Of a stretch of DNA of 64,000 nt, positions 61,111-64,000 are shown one piece after another. The notes below the pieces were generated by a model. That model was not told where the DNA came from, did no database searches, and saw nothing but the letters and a program-made list of their open reading frames with translations. The position numbers were made by a program, and so were the translations under genes. Source of the stretch: Euryodendron excelsum (taxonomy: Eukaryota; Streptophyta; Magnoliopsida; Ericales; Pentaphylacaceae); assembly GCA_033060915.1 (NCBI GenBank), contig CM065393.1:7860001-7924000 (forward strand), read 5' to 3'. The stretch's first letter is position 1. The number at the start of each line of letters is the position of its first letter.

Positions 61111-62440
61111 GGTTTATTAACATTGGCCTAAGTACTTCATTTTTTAGTGAAAACTTTTTTAAAGACCCTAAGTTGACTCATCATAGGTGTAAAATGACCA
61201 AAATGCTCTATAAGACCGTTTGATCTAACAATTATGATCCCCATTGCACTTTGGTTTTGAAAATTCTTAAAATGTTTAAAAAAATCTTAAAATTATTAAA
61301 AATACTATAATCATAGAATTTATGATATTTAAAATTAATAAAGAAATTTAGGTATATAAATATACTCTAGGTATTGTACCTAGGTAACACAGCCCCTGGT
61401 TGTCAATAATTTAAATTTTAGAATTTTTAAAGATAAAATAAAGCTTGGTTTTCCTTCAAAAATTTAATTTAATTTTTAAAAACTTAGAAAATTTAAAAAT
61501 CTCCTTCCATAGTGCTCATATAAGTATTGGGAAGTTTTCATAAAGTTTCCAAAAATTTTAGTTTATTCATTATTTGTTTCAAAATATTTACCTTTAAAAA
61601 TATATGAAAAATAGCTACGGGTATAGAACAAATATGAATCTTTTTTTTTCAAGATTTTTATTTTTAATCTACTTTATTTTACAAAAATTCCGTCCCCTAA
61701 AAGTACTGCACCACCTCTAGTACTATTCATCTTCTTCCTTGTCTAGGTTTTGGCCAAATTTGACCTATGTTTGTATTTTGGCCATAACTCCCCCATTGCT
61801 CAAGCTTTTTGAGGGATTCTTGAGGCTAAATTGCATATCACTAAGAGATCTACAACTTTCGTGTTTTGAGATTTATAAATGAGGTCATCTGACCCTTTGA
61901 AAATGGACTCAAATTGTACGAGCCTGCCTATATTTTTTGGACGGACTTGCGACTCGATTTTTTTTTGAAAATTTCTCCACTACAAAGCAATATAAGGTTA
62001 TTCATATATATATTGAGGTCTATACTATCCTTCCAATCTATTTCTAGCATTGAAAATGAGAGAAAAAAATATTACATTCTATGCTCTATACTCGAACAGC
62101 CCCCATTTTTTAAACATAGTGACTATTTTGTTCTCAGACCACTTGGGGCTCCAAGTCTTAGTTTTGAAACTTCTACATGCAAGTAATAATATTTTTCAAA
62201 GTGGTGAGAGAAATGGATGTCGTCGGGTTCTAAGTTTGGTATGCTTGAAACTTCCCCTTATGCTTACATGGATTCCGACCAAATTTCAGCCAAGTCAAGC
62301 TCTTAATCTTACCACGAATGATGCTAAATAGAATAAGGGGTTCTCAGATACTTGCCTTTGCAAGGTTTGTTCTCTTCCCTCTTCCTCTTCTATGTTTTTT
62401 TCTTACTTAGCCAAACACCCCTTTTTCTCCTCCTCTCTTT
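61111..62440. other. LTR-derived AT-rich DNA, no gene
   Basis: 61690-62340 carries phrases typical of plant Gypsy LTR leaders (GCCATAACTCCCCCATTGC and ACAACTTTCGTGTTT). No paired ends, primer site or coding region were found; short frames here are chance. Confidence 0.35.
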
Positions 62441-62445
62441 TTTTT

Positions 62446-62448
<3 letters not shown>

Positions 62449-62499
<51 letters not shown>
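62449..62499. repeat. (CT)n microsatellite
   Basis: About 25 CT units, about 160 bp left of the poly-C tract. Confidence 0.95.
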
Positions 62500-62503
<4 letters not shown>

Positions 62504-62655
62504 GTTTCTGCTATATATCTACTAAAATGGATGACTTTTCCCCCTAGATGAGCTGACTTTCCCGTCCCCATATCTTCATGGGGTTTTGCTAAAGTTATGT
62601 GGGTAAGTGGTGAGCAATTCCACTCCCTCATTCCCTTCCTATTTCAACCTGCCCG

Positions 62656-62716
<61 letters not shown>
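62656..62716. repeat. Poly-C homopolymer, 61 bases
   Basis: An uninterrupted run of 61 C. Long C runs are rare in plant DNA and hard to sequence, so the length is uncertain. It could form an i-motif or, on the minus strand, G-quadruplexes. Confidence 0.9.
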
Positions 62717-62718
<2 letters not shown>

Positions 62719-62954
62719 GTCCCTGTTTATTTTTTCTATGACACAGTTGGAGAGGGGTGGCAGCCATGCTTGGCAGCCCCCAAGGCTATTTCATTCTCTT
62801 ATAGCCTTCCTTTATGAGAGCATGCCAAACGGTTAGCAATGACACTCTTTCCCCTATATTTTTATATATGCACACATAATCCTCACATATATATACATAT
62901 TTTGTATATATATATATATATATATCTATGTATAGACATGTGACTTGATATATT

Positions 62955-63024
62955 TAACTAATTCTCCACCTATGTACATGGTTATATATTAACTAATTCT
63001 CCATCTATGTACATGGTTATGTAT
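62955..63024. repeat. 35-bp direct repeat, two copies
   Basis: Copies at 62955-62989 and 62990-63024, each containing AACTAATTCTCCA and CTATGTACATGGTTAT, between TA-rich tracts. Confidence 0.85.
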
Positions 63025-63438
63025 ATATATATATATATTATTTCTACAATATATTCCCAAGTCAAACATTAAACTAATCTACTCTTGTTATTTTAAGCAA
63101 AGCTCAATCTTATAATATTTGTGTGTGGGATTATTATTATTATTATTATTGTAAAAAGAATTTAAGAAAATTTTTTGAGTTTTTAAAGTCTAACCCTCCT
63201 AAAGAAAAGTTTCATCTTCGAGACTTACGCTTGTTACTGGAATAGTTATGGATATTTGGTTCTCATGTTAGCTTCAGCTTTCCAAGTACCGTCCTCTACT
63301 CCATAGTGTTGCCATAACACTTTGACTAGGAGTATGACTTTGTTTCGCAAAACCTATTTTAAGTGTCCAAAATCTACGAAGGCTATTCATCGTAAACTAC
63401 GCCATCATTCTTTGGATGTCCTGCCATTTGATCATGTG

Positions 63439-64000
63439 TGTGAGACCCAGAAGGCTGCAGGTGGGTGGGGACGAGATCCTGGCAGGCTACAGTAGTGGCA
63501 TGCTAGCTTCAAGGTTATGTGCTGCGATCCCATATTGCTTAGGGAAAGAGAGGGGAAGTCCTATATATGTAGGCACTTGTATCTCCTTGGTTCAACACAT
63601 TTTAAAGCCATGCGGGCCAAGACCTAAAGTGGACAATATTGTACCATGTGGATCTTGGGTCGTTACGGAATGGTATCAAAGCCAATCCCAGTTGGAAGTG
63701 TGCAGATCTAGCCCTACGCAAGGACGCGTTGCCCGTTAGGGGGGTGGATTGTGAGATCTGAGTGATTGCACATGGGTAGGGATGATATCCTGGCAGTCTA
63801 CAGTAGTGGTAGGGTGGTTCCAAGGTTATGTGTTAAGATCTCATATTGCCTAGGGAAGGAGAGAGAAAGTATTATATATGTAAGTACTTATATGTCCTTG
63901 GTTCAACACATTTTAAAGTTGTGCGAGCTAAGGCCCAAAGCAGACAATATTGTACCATGTGGATCATGGGTCATCATAGAATGGCATCAGAGCCAATCAT
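63439..64000 (+). mobile_element. TRIM in tandem LTR-internal-LTR-internal form, cut by window edge
   Basis: Two LTRs of 229 bp (63439-63667 and 63750-63978) start TGTGAGA. The internal part between them is 82 bp, with primer site TGGTATCAAAGCC (63671-63683) and purine tract GGGGGGTGGA before the second LTR. The second LTR is again followed by a primer site TGGCATCAGAGCC (63982-63994), so another internal region starts and a third LTR is expected outside. Same family as 60594-61105. Confidence 0.85.

Noticed and set aside
62597..62836. 79-codon frame with a poly-Pro stretch
   Set aside because: Translation of the 61-base poly-C tract.

Overview
The window looks like nuclear DNA of a flowering plant, most likely a woody eudicot with a large, repeat-rich genome. 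It is AT-rich and gene-poor. Two host genes have GT-AG introns and plant-specific families, and most of the rest is plant retrotransposons and MITEs. I could not name the species. I see no tRNA, rRNA, CRISPR, prokaryotic or viral-defence system.

Host genes. (1) At the left edge, on the minus strand, is the first exon of an oxidosqualene cyclase (triterpene/sterol cyclase). It is cut at about codon 69 by a decayed Copia retrotransposon that runs off the window. (2) A complete four-exon dithiol glutaredoxin (CPYC type, N-terminal hydrophobic segment, 150 aa) lies at 37727-40314 (+). (3) A complete five-exon TRICHOME BIREFRINGENCE-LIKE (TBL) polysaccharide O-acetyltransferase of 508 aa lies at 45823-58374 (-), with a first intron of 8.7 kb. 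These genes are not an operon and show no functional link; they are neighbours separated by repeats.

Repeat layout. 1-1887: decayed Copia. 2867-2999: Tourist-like MITE. 3947-4158: SINE. 4366-4808: start of a Gypsy LTR. 4814-22493: a Sirevirus-like Copia element (LTR, gag, protease, integrase, RT, RNase H, env-like ORF, LTR) with a matching 5-bp target duplication AAACT. Four younger insertions sit inside it: a solo LTR (AAAGC duplication), a 5'-truncated LINE, a SINE (13-bp duplication) and a 4.9-kb solo LTR (CTCCA duplication). 22494-25635: the 5' part of an Athila-type Gypsy element on the minus strand. 27880-32970: a second 5.1-kb copy of the large solo LTR in opposite orientation, with CATAG duplication. 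33.6-42.5 kb: a run of DNA-transposon MITEs (Mutator-like and hAT-like), one of them in glutaredoxin intron 2. 59-64 kb: LTR fragments, a Tourist-like MITE, a complete TRIM with ACAAT duplication, a 61-base poly-C tract, and a second TRIM arranged as a tandem LTR-internal-LTR-internal structure that leaves the window.

The strongest results are the target-site duplications, which fix the ends of eleven elements to the base and give the order of insertion, and the complete exon models of the glutaredoxin and TBL genes. I did not find a convincing new biological system. The most interesting items are the regular TGTCGACA palindrome array in the Sirevirus LTRs and spacer, the inverted pair of 5-kb coding-free LTRs carrying telomere-like repeats, the broken cyclase exon, and the tandem TRIM.
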